Source: Owenia fusiformis
Taxonomy: Eukaryota; Annelida; Polychaeta; Sabellida; Oweniidae
Reading direction: 5' to 3'
Length of the DNA stretch: 60,000 nucleotides
Assembly (NCBI GenBank): GCA_903813345.2
Contig: CAIIXF020000011.1
Location: forward strand, 32,730,166-32,790,165
The notes beneath the pieces were generated by a model. It saw nothing but the letters and a program-made list of their open reading frames with translations. It was not told where the DNA came from and searched no databases. Positions 47,457 to 58,480 of this stretch are shown here, in pieces. The translations under genes were made by a program, and so were the position numbers. Each line of letters begins with the position of its first letter. The first letter of the stretch is position 1.

Positions 47457-48925
47457 CACGATATGCTTATGACATATTCATGTATACGTCGTTTGTATTT
47501 TTTTTTAAATCGACCCACGAAAGTATGCAATACATCAAGTTAAAAAAGTGGTACGAATCATAGAAGCGACGTTGGGTGGTTCACTAGTAATTTTTTTATG
47601 GAAAATCTAGAAATATTACCCAAATTAATTTATGTCTATTCAAAAGAAGACATTCAAATCTATATTATGTAAAAAAATCAAATTTGTCCGAAGCAGGGAT
47701 AGCGCTCAATTAGAGTGATGAACTTCGTTCTCCAAACCGAGAATCATCCTTCCAGAAAATTTCCGGTCAGAATTTCCTATTCCACTTCTTTTATCAATCA
47801 TTGTTTAAAAAAATATGGCAATATTTTGCCAAAATTAAATTGCCTTGTTTGAATATAGGATTTCCTTTCCACAATTTGTTTGATTTAATACAGCCAAATT
47901 AAGGACACGATTATATATGATAAAAGTGTCGTTTGTCTCCAGCTAACGGGCTAATGCGTGATCAATGTCCCGATCAATGTCCGGATAATACCATCATTAC
48001 CCAATATAATTTATCTTTCCTCATCGACACACATCGTTTTCCTGACATGAGATGATACGTATCGACTGACTACATACTGAGTTCTATCATGATAAACCTA
48101 GACATCCCATTCCTCCTTACAAGTGGAAACATAAAAATGTGATGAGTATCAGAATGACTTCTGGGTACAGTCCCGTTGCACTTTTAAGCCAGCGGGAATG
48201 GATCACCAGCATGCGATTTAGACATCCGTATTGTTTCACACGTGTTCACTTAGCTTGTATTCGCGAATGCAACTTTCGACTGCCGGCTACCGGATTAACC
48301 TATTAATTAACCCGTCATTTTGAAGTTGATTAAACGAAAAACCCTTTAGTCTACGAATAGTGATTAGTGTCTGTGATTGCGTGTTTTTTATGTCTCTGTT
48401 ACGATCAATTGTAATAAAGCCGCTCGGTCAACTTAGCAGACAGATCGTATCATCGTAGGTTACTGTTACTGCTAAATAGGCAGATTGACCAATTATTAGG
48501 TCGATTGGATTTGACGGGATAGCAAGCAGTAGCCAGATGCACGACAGGTACACTGTTTTCACCGTAGGTATCATGAAAAAGAACAATGAGCCCCTGTTTA
48601 GCAAATTAAATGCTCACACGTTTTCAATAAAAACAGCGCATTCAAGTGCACTTAGAGTTGGGAACAAAAATAAATGACACTTGGATTTTCTATCACCATT
48701 TCCTAACCATAGTCGTCTGAAAGCCCATAATTTCCAATATTGTCGAGACACATATATTCCTTAAAAAGTGTTTATTTTACATTTTGCATAATCCCATCCA
48801 TTGATGTATGGCCTCTTGAAAATTCTCTTATTTTTAACACGGGAAATCCTCACTTCAGCAAATCCACCTGTCATTTAATTATTTATGTTCCAAACTGTAC
48901 ACCGCTGATTACGATGTGTCAATCT

Positions 48926-50362
48926 TCAAGGTTTGCAAAAAGAGTGCACTTATGTGCCTAGAAAAGACTGGCGAGAAGATTTGTTTTGTTAAATGTATAA
49001 AAAGTTAGTACCGTGGGTACTGGGCTCACATGGTGTTGCTCAAAAGTGAAAATAAAAAAAACTGATATAATTTTTTGCAGATTTTTTGTGACAAAATTAT
49101 TTCATACAACTACTCTTTACAAAGACATGGCTTTTTACAATGCAGGACACCTGAACTTATTCGTAAAGCTAGGAAATGGACCAAAAGCGAATTTCCCGAG
49201 ACAAAAATGGTGACCATTTTGAAAATAGTCGAGATTTTGAAGCAGGAGTCACAGTTTTTTTTCTTTATTGATGTTGAACAAAAATATTTTAAATCGGGAA
49301 TCCTATCTACAGAGGATTTAATAAAAAGAGCCAAGTGTTGACAGACAGAGGTTTTAAAACTTGCCACTATTTTGGACTGACTGAGAGACAGATGGACAAA
49401 TCAATGTTAACTAAAATGGCTGAAAATAAAAAAAACGGATATAATATTTTGCCGATTATTATTATTTCATACAACTACTCTTTACAGTGACATGGCTTTT
49501 TACAATGCAGGACAGCTGAAATTATTCGTAAAGCTAGGATATGGGCCAGAAGTGAATTTCGCGAGACAAGAATGGCGACCATTTTGAAAATAGCAAGCTT
49601 TTGAAACAAGAGTCATAGGAGATTTTTTTGTAGTGATGCTGAACAAAATTAACTTAAAACAGGAATCCTATCGATAGAGGGTTTAAGGCAAATGGTCCAA
49701 AAGTGGATTTTGCGAGACAGATGGACAAATCAATGTTAACTAAAATGGCTAAAAATGAAAAAATGGATATAATTTTTTGGTGATTTTTCGTAACAAAATT
49801 ATTTCATACATCTACTCTTTACATTGACATGGATTTTTACAATGTAGGACACCTGAAATTATTTGTAAAGCTAGGAAATAGGTCAAAAGTGAATTTCGTG
49901 AGACAAAAATGGCGGCCATTTTGAAAATAGGCGAGCTTTTGAACCAGGAGTCATAGGGGAGTTAGTCATAGTATTGATGTTGAACAGAAATAACTTAAAA
50001 CAGGAATCCTATCGACAGAGGTTTTAAAACGTGCCACTATTGTTGACGGACAGACGGACGGACGGACGGACAGACGGACAAGTGAGCGATTGCAAAAGCT
50101 CACCATGTTAGATAAAAATGAGAAAATTCAGGGAAAATTTTTTCTCAAACGGTTTTCTGGATTTTTTCACTGAATTTTCTTGTTTTTATACATTTTATCA
50201 ATACATTCTTCTTCACATTCTTTTCTAGCTACATTTATTTAGTATACGCGTTGTGCAAAAGTAAGAGAAGTAGACATTGTGGTGAAGGAGTGATTCAAAT
50301 TTGAAAAATAATATGTGACACAATTGAGGATTGCAGCAAAATTCCGAACATGCACCCTGACC
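48926..50362. mobile_element. family P palindromic MITE split by a pearl-like element
   Basis: 48926-49006 matches the inner left arm of the 30.2-kb MITE (AGAGTGCACTTATGTGCCTA, GAAAAGACTGGCGAGAAGAT). 50112-50362 is its right arm, ending CCGAACATGCACCCTGACC before TTAA (50363-50366). The outer left arm upstream of 48926 is too diverged to follow. The break lies in the ATGTATAAAAA tract, and ATAAAAA occurs on both sides of the insert, a possible 7-bp duplication. Confidence 0.75.
49009..50110 (+). mobile_element. pearl-like element, copy 2, with amplified core
   Basis: Same ends as 10971-11550 (AGTACCGTGGGTACTGGGCT then CACATGGTG; right end GCTCACCATGTTAG) and the same ACGG/ACAG microsatellite (50043-50082). 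The core (CATGGCTTTTTACAATGCAG … GATGTTGAACA … CCTATCGACAGAGG) is present three times (from about 49130, 49490 and 49830) against one and a half in copy 1. Variable core number is a known property of pearl elements. Confidence 0.8.
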
Positions 50363-50391
50363 TTAAATGAGTTTGCAATCAAATTACAATG

Positions 50392-50436
50392 CATCCGGTA
50401 GCCGATAGCCGTTATTTGGATTCGCTAATACAAGCT
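50392..50436 (+). repeat. solo end of the TTAATCCGG family
   Basis: ATCCGGTAGCCGATAGCCGT then TATTTGGATTCGCTAATACAAGCTAA. A further solo end, in minus orientation, lies at about 48251-48300. Confidence 0.7.
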
Positions 50437-51454
50437 AATGACGTATTCATAGGGCAAATATACCATATTCAGTTTCTGTTCACCTCACTCAATTCATTGT
50501 AATTTCCTTTTTCTAATAATAGAATAACGTGACATTTAGTTTGCGCAGAGAAAGTTCAATTTTTTCATAATACGCGTGTCTTATTTCACAAAAATATGAA
50601 GTCAAATTACATGATAAACCGGTAGGGTAATACAATCGGTAATAGGTATCCTATGTGTATAAATATTATGAAAACTGCGTTTTTAAATATTATTGCAAAA
50701 TTTCCCAGTCACTGAAACTGAAAGAACTAAAAGAAATTTTATTATTCGTGTTGCACGAATGATAATGTAGGCCAGTAGTTGTTGGACATAGAAAACCACT
50801 TTAGATTTCGAATCTAATGCACGTTTAGATTGATCCAAGGAAATGATATTCTTACATCACAATATAATTAACCGAGATTTGTACCTACTCCTAAATCATT
50901 AATAATTGGCGGGCATCAACCTTGAATTGGTCAGGCTCATTGTCATGTACAATTAATTCTCCGTTTGAATGTTTTATGCTTAGGTCAATGGTATTTACTA
51001 AGACACTTCAAGAAGAACAAAAATTCTTATAATAAATGCAAGAAAAAAGGGTTCATACATAGGTTTAGAATGATTGGGTAGGCACCGCTAAAAGGACTTT
51101 CGTGGGAACTCGTAATTGGTACTGATGTTGTATATATACAATACAAATGCGTACCTGGTTCATATCATCAAGGAAGTCCATCAAGCTTTGACCATTTGCA
51201 TGCAACTAGTCGATGGCCACTAGCGAAATATCATGCAGACCATAAAACCAAGTTTTGGCGATATACTATCTAATCTAGATCTTATATCCATGGATTTGTA
51301 ATATGGCCAAACAGTTACCCTTTTCAATAATTCGATTTTGTGTGATTCATTTACACTCTTGGAATGGGAGATCATATTTTGATGTAGCTTGTCTTCCCAG
51401 GCGTACAGCACGAAACGACAAATCCCGGGTATTGTAACACCCTTAGCTCAGAGG
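50437..51454. other. unassigned DNA
   Basis: No gene or repeat recognised. Confidence 0.35.
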
Positions 51455-52130
51455 GAGGGGGGGGGGTTTCTGAAAGGTGACCTTTCGTATATTGGCACGT
51501 TCGAAAACAAATTTTATTAACAGGCCTCAATTAGCATTGAAATGGATCTCCAAATGTTCGCTGCAGTTTTATGAGTATTGTCTACAAGTATGGATCGAGT
51601 AACTCCAATAGTATTACCGTAGGTTTGAAATGATGATGTTGAACTGATGTTAACGCCATTCCCACGATTTCAAATTTAACTTTGCGCATGCGCAGCACTG
51701 AGAGAGCATGTGCTCATGATTGTTCACGTGATCACATACTGCAATTTGATTGGAGATGATGCGGGAGATGACGTAATGGGGGATCCCCGAATACCAGAAG
51801 AAATGAGTAGCTCCCATAATTCTTTCATATTCTATCGTATTCCGGGATTCCCCATTACGTCATCTCCCGCATCATTCCCAATCAAATTGCAGGATGCGAT
51901 CACGTGAACCTAAATTTTGAAATCGTGGAAATGGCGTTAACATCAGTTCAATATCATCATTTTAAACCTACGGTAAAACTGTTGAATTTACTCGATCTAA
52001 ACTTGGAGAGAATACTCATAAAACTACAGCGAACATTGGGAGATTCAGTCCAATGGCAAATGAGGCCTGTTTATAAAATTTGTTTTCGAACGTGCCAATA
52101 TGAAAGGTCATCTTTGGGAAATCTCCCCCT
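51455..52130. repeat. ~680-bp long palindrome (foldback element)
   Basis: The arms are about 310 bp. AAGGTGACCTTTCGTATATT, GGCACGTTCGAAAACAAATT, AATGTTCGCTG, CCGTAGGTTT, GATGTTAACGCCATT and GATGATGCGGGAGATGACGT on the left all recur inverted and in order on the right. The centre is near 51812. A G10 tract marks the left end and CTCCCCCTGCC the right. The left arm alone holds the 12-bp palindrome TGCGCATGCGCA (51683-51694), a consensus NRF-1 site. A CACGTGA E-box and a TGACGTAA CRE-like word occur in both arms. Confidence 0.85.
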
Positions 52131-52968
52131 GCCAAATACTATAGAATATAAAAGAATTGTGGGAGCTACTCACTTCTTCTGCCCTTAGCTTGTCTATTCC
52201 GGAAGCCATCCATTCACTCATCGTAAAATGTAGCAACCAATCAGATCGCTGTAACCCTAAATCGTTTGAAGAGTGGACTATAGCTATTTATAAGGAACAT
52301 ATCTTTCCTTATTGGAAGTTTAAAATCATAAGTACATGCACTAACCCATATGTACATAATGCGCGAGGGAGGAGCCCGGATTTATTATCTGGATGAGTTA
52401 GTATATCGATCCATAAATGATTTTCAATCCAATAAAGAATGATACAGTGTTCTTTATTGCAAATCAAATATTTATAAAAATGATATTGTCCAGTTCTTTG
52501 TGAAACCATAATGCACTGTGATGATGCACTACCAATGTCGTTTACCAATTACGACACTGCTCATTTTATTATGCAAACTAAAATAATGTTCCTCCTCAAC
52601 TGACCATACATATACCTTGAATTATTGCTCTGAAATACTCTAAGCTGATTGGCTAAGACACATTTGTAAGATATATATTCATTTACACTAAGGCCTACTT
52701 AAACATTATTTCAAAGTTCATTTATTGTCACCTTTGGATAGGTATATCCATGCATTTCATGTAGTAAAAAGCAATGGTAAGTGCAGCTGTGTAGGAATTA
52801 TTTTTGGCGATATTTTATTACAGTAGTGAGTCTGGAATACGGAAAAATATTAGAATCATTAGTATAGTTTAAACAAGGCATTGACATGAAAAATGTCACC
52901 ACTTACCATTTGTTACATATGCCGAATTCCCAGCGCCGAATACCGTCCAGAAAAAAGTTGGAGATTAT

Positions 52969-52998
52969 ATGTCACCACTTGCGATGGTGGTGACATAA
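52969..52998. repeat. 11-bp perfect hairpin
   Basis: TATGTCACCAC, an 8-nt loop, GTGGTGACATA. ATGTCACCACTT also occurs near 38226 and 52887, so this may be the end of a dispersed repeat. Confidence 0.75.
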
Positions 52999-53147
52999 AC
53001 ATAGCGATAGCTTGGGATATAAGGGAGATTAAAGCCTTATAAAAAGCTGGCAGTAAATCAAGCTCAGACGCAAAGATCATCTAGTAACTTTTGGGATCAT
53101 TCAGAATTCTCAGCATCAAAACTATACAACTTATATATTTGTCCTAA

Positions 53148-54172
53148 CAGAGGGTTCTTACCAAGTTATTACTAACTTCTGTACTTTAAACCAGAGGGTT
53201 AACCCTTACCTAGTTATTACTAACTTCTGTACTTTAAACCAGAGGGTTCTTACCTTATCCTGTTCCCGGACTTTGGTCCTGTACGGAGCCCATACATTTG
53301 CCTGTACGATTACAACTTGGGAGAATTATCTACGCCCCTTCCACTTAAGAAACCTACCTCAATGCATTCTAGAACTCAAAATGTAACTTCTAATATATTG
53401 GAACCGCCGATTGTCTGGGTTAGTTGGCAGAACGAGGTCTTTTTGTTTCTTATGGCTCTTTTGGTCGAAGTTCGATTAAGATGGCGGTTATAACGGAATT
53501 TCCCGAACTCTTCCGTAATAGCACGAACTTGGTTTTTCGTTACGTCACTTTCGTGTAAAATGGATTTGTTTCCGGTAAGAAACATTGTTTAACCATTCGG
53601 TATACAGTTAAGAGCATAGGATGTCGACATGGCAGTAAATATTGAAAATATTGTCCGAAATTTTCGAAATTCCCTCTTACCGGTGACAAATCCATTTTAC
53701 ACGGAAGTGACGTAACGAAAAACCAAGTTCGTGCTATTACGGAAGAGTTCGGGAAATTCCGTTATAACCGCCATCTTAATCGAACTTCGACCAAAAGAGC
53801 CATAAGAAACAAAAAGACCTCGTTCTGCCAACTAACCCAGACAATCGGCGGTTCCAATATATTAGAAGTTACATTTTGAGTTCTAGAATGCATTGAGGTA
53901 GGTTTCTTAAGTGGAAGGGGCGTAGATAATTCTCCCAAGTTGTAATCGTACAGGCAAATGTATGGGCTCCGTACAGGACTATAGTCCTGGAACGGGATAA
54001 GTTCTTACCTAGTTATTACTAACTTATGTACTTTAAACCAGAGGGTTTTTACCTAGTTATTACTAACTTCTGTACTTTAAACCACAGGGTTCTTACCTAG
54101 TTATTACTAACTTCTGTACTTTAAACCAGAGGGTTCTTACCTAGTTATTACTAACTTCTGTACTTTAAACCC
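53148..54172 (+). repeat. 44-bp minisatellite, about 6-7 units, interrupted by a foldback element
   Basis: The unit is CCAGAGGGTTCTTACCTAGT then TATTACTAACTTCTGTACTTTAAA. About two and a half units lie left (53148-53254) and four right (54001-54172) of the inserted element. The units are nearly identical. Confidence 0.95.
53255..54000. mobile_element. Mutator-like foldback element, 746 bp, 9-bp duplication
   Basis: Terminal repeats of about 330 bp (53255-53582 and 53672-54000) start TTATCCTGTTCCCGGACTTT and its near-complement, and are about 98% identical by eye. The spacer is only ~90 bp. GTTCTTACC flanks both sides (53246-53254, 54001-54009). Long terminal repeats plus a 9-bp duplication are characteristic of Mutator-like elements. 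The duplication sits in a tandem repeat whose unit contains GTTCTTACC, so chance agreement of the flanks is possible. No coding frame; high arm identity suggests recent activity. Confidence 0.8.
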
Positions 54173-54849
54173 AGGTTTATGATACATTCGAACTGTTGGC
54201 GACCCGTCGCTATTAATCTAAACTGCACAGTATGCAATTATATAATTGATATTTCTTGACCACTAATTAAGATCGTGTATATGGGATGATATATTCCTGG
54301 AGAGACTGATTCTACATTGTAGCGATTAAATAAAGCACCTGAACAGGATCTATAATAAGCATGATCATTATCTATATTGTTGAGGTATTTGATTACGATT
54401 TGTTGAACAAATGTACAGAGCAAGACTATTATGCAACAAGACATCACATCTGGATATATTTTTACTTATAAAATCATATATAAGAACGCATCGTGTCCTT
54501 TTATTTTACAGTTATTTAAGTCATTATTAGCCCTATTTACACTACACGCGACATTCCAAGACGTCTTGGCTAAAACGTTTTAAAAAATATGTTGAGTTTA
54601 CACCACCATTTTCAAGACGTCTTACGAAATATGATTGAGTTTACACATGTTTTTCTAAAACGTCGTAGAGATATGTAGGCATACTACTTAGGGACCCAAG
54701 CTGAATATTTTGGGTTTTGAATATTGGAGAGTATTACGCGAGATTTTTTCATCTTGTTGGAAAATATACTTATTTTATAATGTGGGGTGATATCTAGTGT
54801 TTGAGATTTGCGAAAATAAGATCTAGATATCCTCATCTTTATACCCCCG

Positions 54850-56150
54850 GCCCCACCCTATAATTTCAAGTGGGGGGGGGGGGGGGTCAGAAGAAAATAA
54901 ACTTTAATTCATAACTATGGAATTGTATATGAGATACAAACTTAATTTTTTCACCAAAATTTATAACATAACATCAGTAATAAAAAAAATATTTTAAACG
55001 AAAATAAGCTAACTTTTTTTACGGTCCTGTTTTTTGACACCCTGTACAACATTTACTGTAATTTCCTTCATGTGAAGTTATAACTTATTAAATAATTCCT
55101 AAAACTGCAATAATAAATATGCAAAATATTAGAAGTGTTTCTTACATAACGACTGTGAAAAATATTTCTCCCCCTACCCGAATATTTAAGGGAGGGGGTC
55201 AAAAGAAAATAAACGTTAAGTTATAACTTTGGAAGTATATAAAATACAAACATATTTTTTTCACCAAAATTTATAAAACAAAATCAGTAATGGAGGAAAA
55301 CTATTTTGAACGAAAATAAGATAATTTGCATATTTCAACCCTTAAACCGCCATAAAAACTATTAAATGACGAAATGATGATATACGCCATTTACTGTAAT
55401 TGCCTTCATATGAAGTTATAACTTCTGAAATAATTCCTAAAAATTCATCTTTATATGTATATCAGATGGGAAAAATATTAAAAGTGCATTTTATATAAAG
55501 ATTGTGAAAGAAATTATCCCCCTACCCAGATATTTCAGGGGGGTCAAATGAAAATGGACTTTAATTCACAACTTTGGAAGTATATGAGGCATAAACCTAT
55601 TTTTTCACCAAAATCTATGTAATAACATCAGTAATTCAGAAAAATATTTTGGATATGCAAATAAGCTAATTTGCATAATTTAACCCTTATACAATCATAA
55701 AAACTGTTAAATGACGAAGCGATAAAATATGACATTTACTTTAATTGACCTCTCATGAAGTTATAACTAATGAAATAATTCATGAATTTGCATCTATATA
55801 TGTATAACAGATGTGCAAAATATTAAAAGTGTATCTTACATAACGACTGTGAAAACAATTCTCCCACTACCCAGATATTTGAGGGGGGGGGGAATAAAAA
55901 TGGACTTTGGAAGTATATGAGGTACAAACAGATTTTTCACCAAAATTTATGTTAGAACATTCAGTTATTCAGAAAAAATATTTTTGATGTGCAAATAAGC
56001 TAATTTGCATATATGATGAGTGTGAAAAGAATCGCACACTCTTCCCTAATAATTTTGGGGGCAGGGGGGGGGAGGTTAAAGAAAATAACAGACTTTAACT
56101 CATAACTTTGAAATCATTTAAGAAAGAGGTTATTCTTCGGCAAAAATTGA
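54850..56150 (+). repeat. ~345-bp satellite, about four units, each opened by a G-tract
   Basis: G-tracts at 54872 (15), 55190, about 55548, 55883 (10) and 56064 (9) are each followed by CAAAAGAAAATAAACTTTAA-like text, TTTCACCAAAATTTAT, AATAAGCTAATTTGCATA and CATGAAGTTATAACTT. Spacing is 318, ~350, ~340 and then 181 bp, so the last unit is shortened. Confidence 0.85.
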
Positions 56151-56479
56151 TAAATCACATCAATAATGACACGAATATTACATGGGGACAATATTATATT
56201 TCAACTAATTTGCATAAGTTAAGTTTTAAACAGTCATGAAAATCATTATGAGGCAAAGTGGTTCTATGCTGAAACTGACTTCACATGAAGTTAGGACTTT
56301 GGCAATATATCCTTTCTTATAACTAGTATAGTAACTTGCAATGTTTCAGAATAAATCTTAAAAAGGTAACCATAAAAAATTTAAACTTTATTCATAGTCA
56401 CTGTCAGGACTGATGTGATATTCCAGGTTGTAGATACCTGATGCAGTGAAAATGTCATCATGTGTTTGGGTTAATCCAC

Positions 56480-56570
56480 TTATTCCCATCCACACTCACT
56501 TTCCTTTGAGCCGCATGAACATGCAGCAAAACATTCTGTACCTGCAGTGGCACATGGGCAAGTGATTTAA
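56480..56570 (-). pseudogene. Cys-rich (CxC-type) protein C-terminus relic
   Basis: The minus strand reads CPCATAGTECFAACSCGSKE then SECGWE and a stop. The spacing C-x-C-x5-C-x3-C-x-C-x6-C resembles the Cys-rich tails I recall at the end of large transposon-associated invertebrate proteins. A stop lies just upstream in the same frame, so only about 30 codons remain. It is a relic or a last exon inside the 3-kb element. Identity is inference from the cysteine pattern alone. Confidence 0.35.
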
Positions 56571-56865
56571 AGAGGGACATGGGGTATAAATAGGAGGCAG
56601 ACTAATGGAACAGCCAAAATAACTGGATTTTTGATATTTTCACAAAGCTGGTCAATTTTCTCAAATTTCATATTGATTGAGAAAATGTGTTGCTCCAGAT
56701 TTTGTTATGGTGTATCTTTCATTGTTTTGATGTTCATATTCTGTAGTTAGATTTTATCTTCGACCCTTTGTTGGGTTGTGACAAGACATGTAAAAACAGA
56801 AATAACATTTTTCAAATTTAAAAGTCCTCAAGGTTAACTAATCAAAATCAAGTATTAAGCAGTTA

Positions 56866-57402
56866 GATAATAGCTCATTTGCTTATAAAACAACCATCAA
56901 GACTTAGTCGAATTCATGAATAATTGAGAAAAATCGTTATCATAATTTTCCTAAAATTTGATTGTATCCAGCGGTAAGCTTTAAGGTCAAAGAAGAAACA
57001 ACCATCAGAAAACTTGATGATAGCCAGCAGAAACGTCGAGGAAAAATTGTAAGGCGTTCGATTGCATATGACTCTAATTGATTATTAGACATGCCCTTGG
57101 AATATATGAACATTCCAATACCTCTGTAACATTTAATTAGATATAAATCTTACCTATTTGTTATTGTATTATGTTTTATAAAGCATGAACAATAATTTGT
57201 TGTTTGACCCCTTGCGATTGTATGGAAAAATTCTGGTAATAAAATGTTTTGAATGGTAGGAAAACTAATATGTTCTCAATCATAAATTACCTAAATATTC
57301 CACGCAATTTTGTTGAATCGGCTTGGCTCATATTTGAGAAAATCAAACAAAATCTGGAAAACACACTTGTGTAATAACACTTATTAAACACCGACATCTA
57401 CA
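56866..57402 (+). repeat. ~540-bp dispersed repeat, copy 2 (copy 1 at 9833-10373)
   Basis: It shares TAGCTCA.TTGCTTATAAAA, CCAGCGGTAAG, GGCGTTCGATTGCATATGAC and CATAAATTACCTAAATATTC with copy 1. It stops at ACATCTACAGTAAAA, after which the inverted end of the 3-kb element begins. Confidence 0.85.
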
Positions 57403-57530
57403 GTAAAAACTTTTTTAGCTAAGCGCTCTTAGCCGAGAGCTCTTGAGAAAATCTGGATTTACATTACATTTGTAAAACGTTTTAACGCTAAAATGTTTTG
57501 GCCAAGACGTCTTAGGGCTCTAGTGTAAAT

Positions 57531-58086
57531 CCAACAATTAATACCTAAGCGCAGAGGTTAGTTGAAAACTAGTAGAAGAAGCACTATCAGACTATAGGCA
57601 GGTTTTATTAAAATGATTGCAAATGGTAATTGTTTAATTGGATAAGCAAGCATGGAGTTTCATTCAGGGTTTCACTAAACTGAAGTTTCGTCAAAGTAAA
57701 GGACGTTAAATTCCTGTACCAAGAAAGGTAAGTTTAACTTCGCAATTGCACATAATTACCATTTTACTATTCTGGGTATGAATCCATCAAGAACGACAGG
57801 GTTGATCTAGGATTTATATATCTTGGGTCGAAACTACGGAAGTAATAGACTATAAGTTGTCGTCTATGTGATTGTTAGAAAGATTACATTGTATTTTTAG
57901 ATTTTAACAATAAATATAAACGATAAATAAACAAATGGCCTCCTCGTAACATACAGTACATGTACGTGTACTTCCGTACAGTGGAAAGTATTGTATTTAA
58001 TTGACATCTCACAATATGGGTTATATATGCCAATTCACGCAGGCTTATTACACAACCATGTTTGTAACATATCAATTCGTAGTATG
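57531..58086. other. unassigned DNA
   Basis: CATACAGTACATGTACGTGT near 57950 is a palindromic GTACATGTAC patch. No gene recognised. Confidence 0.35.
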
Positions 58087-58440
58087 TGAAAAGATGAAGG
58101 AATTACTAGACCGTGTTGATGTTTTGGAAAACTCAGTGAGTAAACATTCAGATAGGAGTTATTATGAAACTGAACCAATAACTGTCAATATAATTTCCAA
58201 GAAACATCAGAAGAGGATATGGTTAGTTAACAGTTTTGTATTTTCTGAACTTGTGTGCGATAATCTGATTCTCCGAATGGGGTTAAAAGACTGCCAAAAA
58301 GGCATGACAACCCACGTATTCGTAATGTGCTCGCATCACTGCAATCTGACAGAGATAAAATCAGCCTTTTAAGATCCAAAATAAAGAATTGGTATCGATA
58401 TGGCGAACTTTTTGAACTTTTTAAACCAGTCATCCAAAAT
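58087..58440 (+). pseudogene. possible non-LTR retrotransposon ORF1-like relic
   Basis: One frame gives a short coiled-coil-like start (MKELLDRVDVLENSVSKHSD) and later DNLILRMGLKD. A shift of frame then reads NPRIRNVLASLQSDRDKISL then LRSKIKNWY. In LINE ORF1 proteins a leucine-rich coiled coil is followed by R-x-G … R-P-R-x-x-x-V … S-x-x-D-R-D-K-I-L, and this order fits. At least one frameshift is needed. It is weak evidence, based on pattern only; the repeat that follows at 58481 could be its 3' tail. Confidence 0.35.
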
Positions 58441-58480
58441 TTCTGAAAATCTTACGCATTGTCAATTTAATGGCCATGTT

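Larger units (their letters stand above)
37741..47751. mobile_element. 10-kb region bounded by ~300-bp inverted repeats
   Basis: The left end AAGGATGATTCTCGGTTTGG (37741) and its complement (ending 47751) match over about 240 bp at about 95% by eye (with ATTAATTTGGGTAATATTTC and GGTTCACTAG/CTAGTGAACC). They then match more weakly to about 38035 and 47457. The end and first ~165 bp are the monomer of the array at 5806-6587. The interior has a palindromic cluster (39651-40462) and a ~540-bp tandem array (42260-44770) but no recognisable transposase. It may be a giant non-autonomous element, or two separate copies in opposite orientation; no duplication was found to decide. Confidence 0.55.
54535..57530. 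mobile_element. 3-kb inverted-repeat element with AAGACGTCTT ends
   Basis: ATTTACACTA at 54535 and its complement TAGTGTAAAT ending at 57530. Inside are AAGACGTCTTGGCTAAAACG on the left and, inverted, CGCTAAAATGTTTTGGCCAAGACGTCTT on the right. The TTTACAC / AAGACGTCTTA motif is repeated twice more at the left end (54597-54665). The body has a ~345-bp satellite, a Cys-rich protein relic (minus) and the 540-bp repeat shared with 9833-10373. Confidence 0.65.

Noticed and set aside
53376-53585. Minus-strand frame in the Mutator-like element (FLTGNKSILHESDVTKNQVR)
   Set aside because: It lies wholly in a terminal repeat and is present twice in opposite orientation; no evidence of translation.
56583-56592. 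TATAAATAGG as a promoter
   Set aside because: A good TATA word, but no other promoter element or downstream frame on the plus strand supports it.
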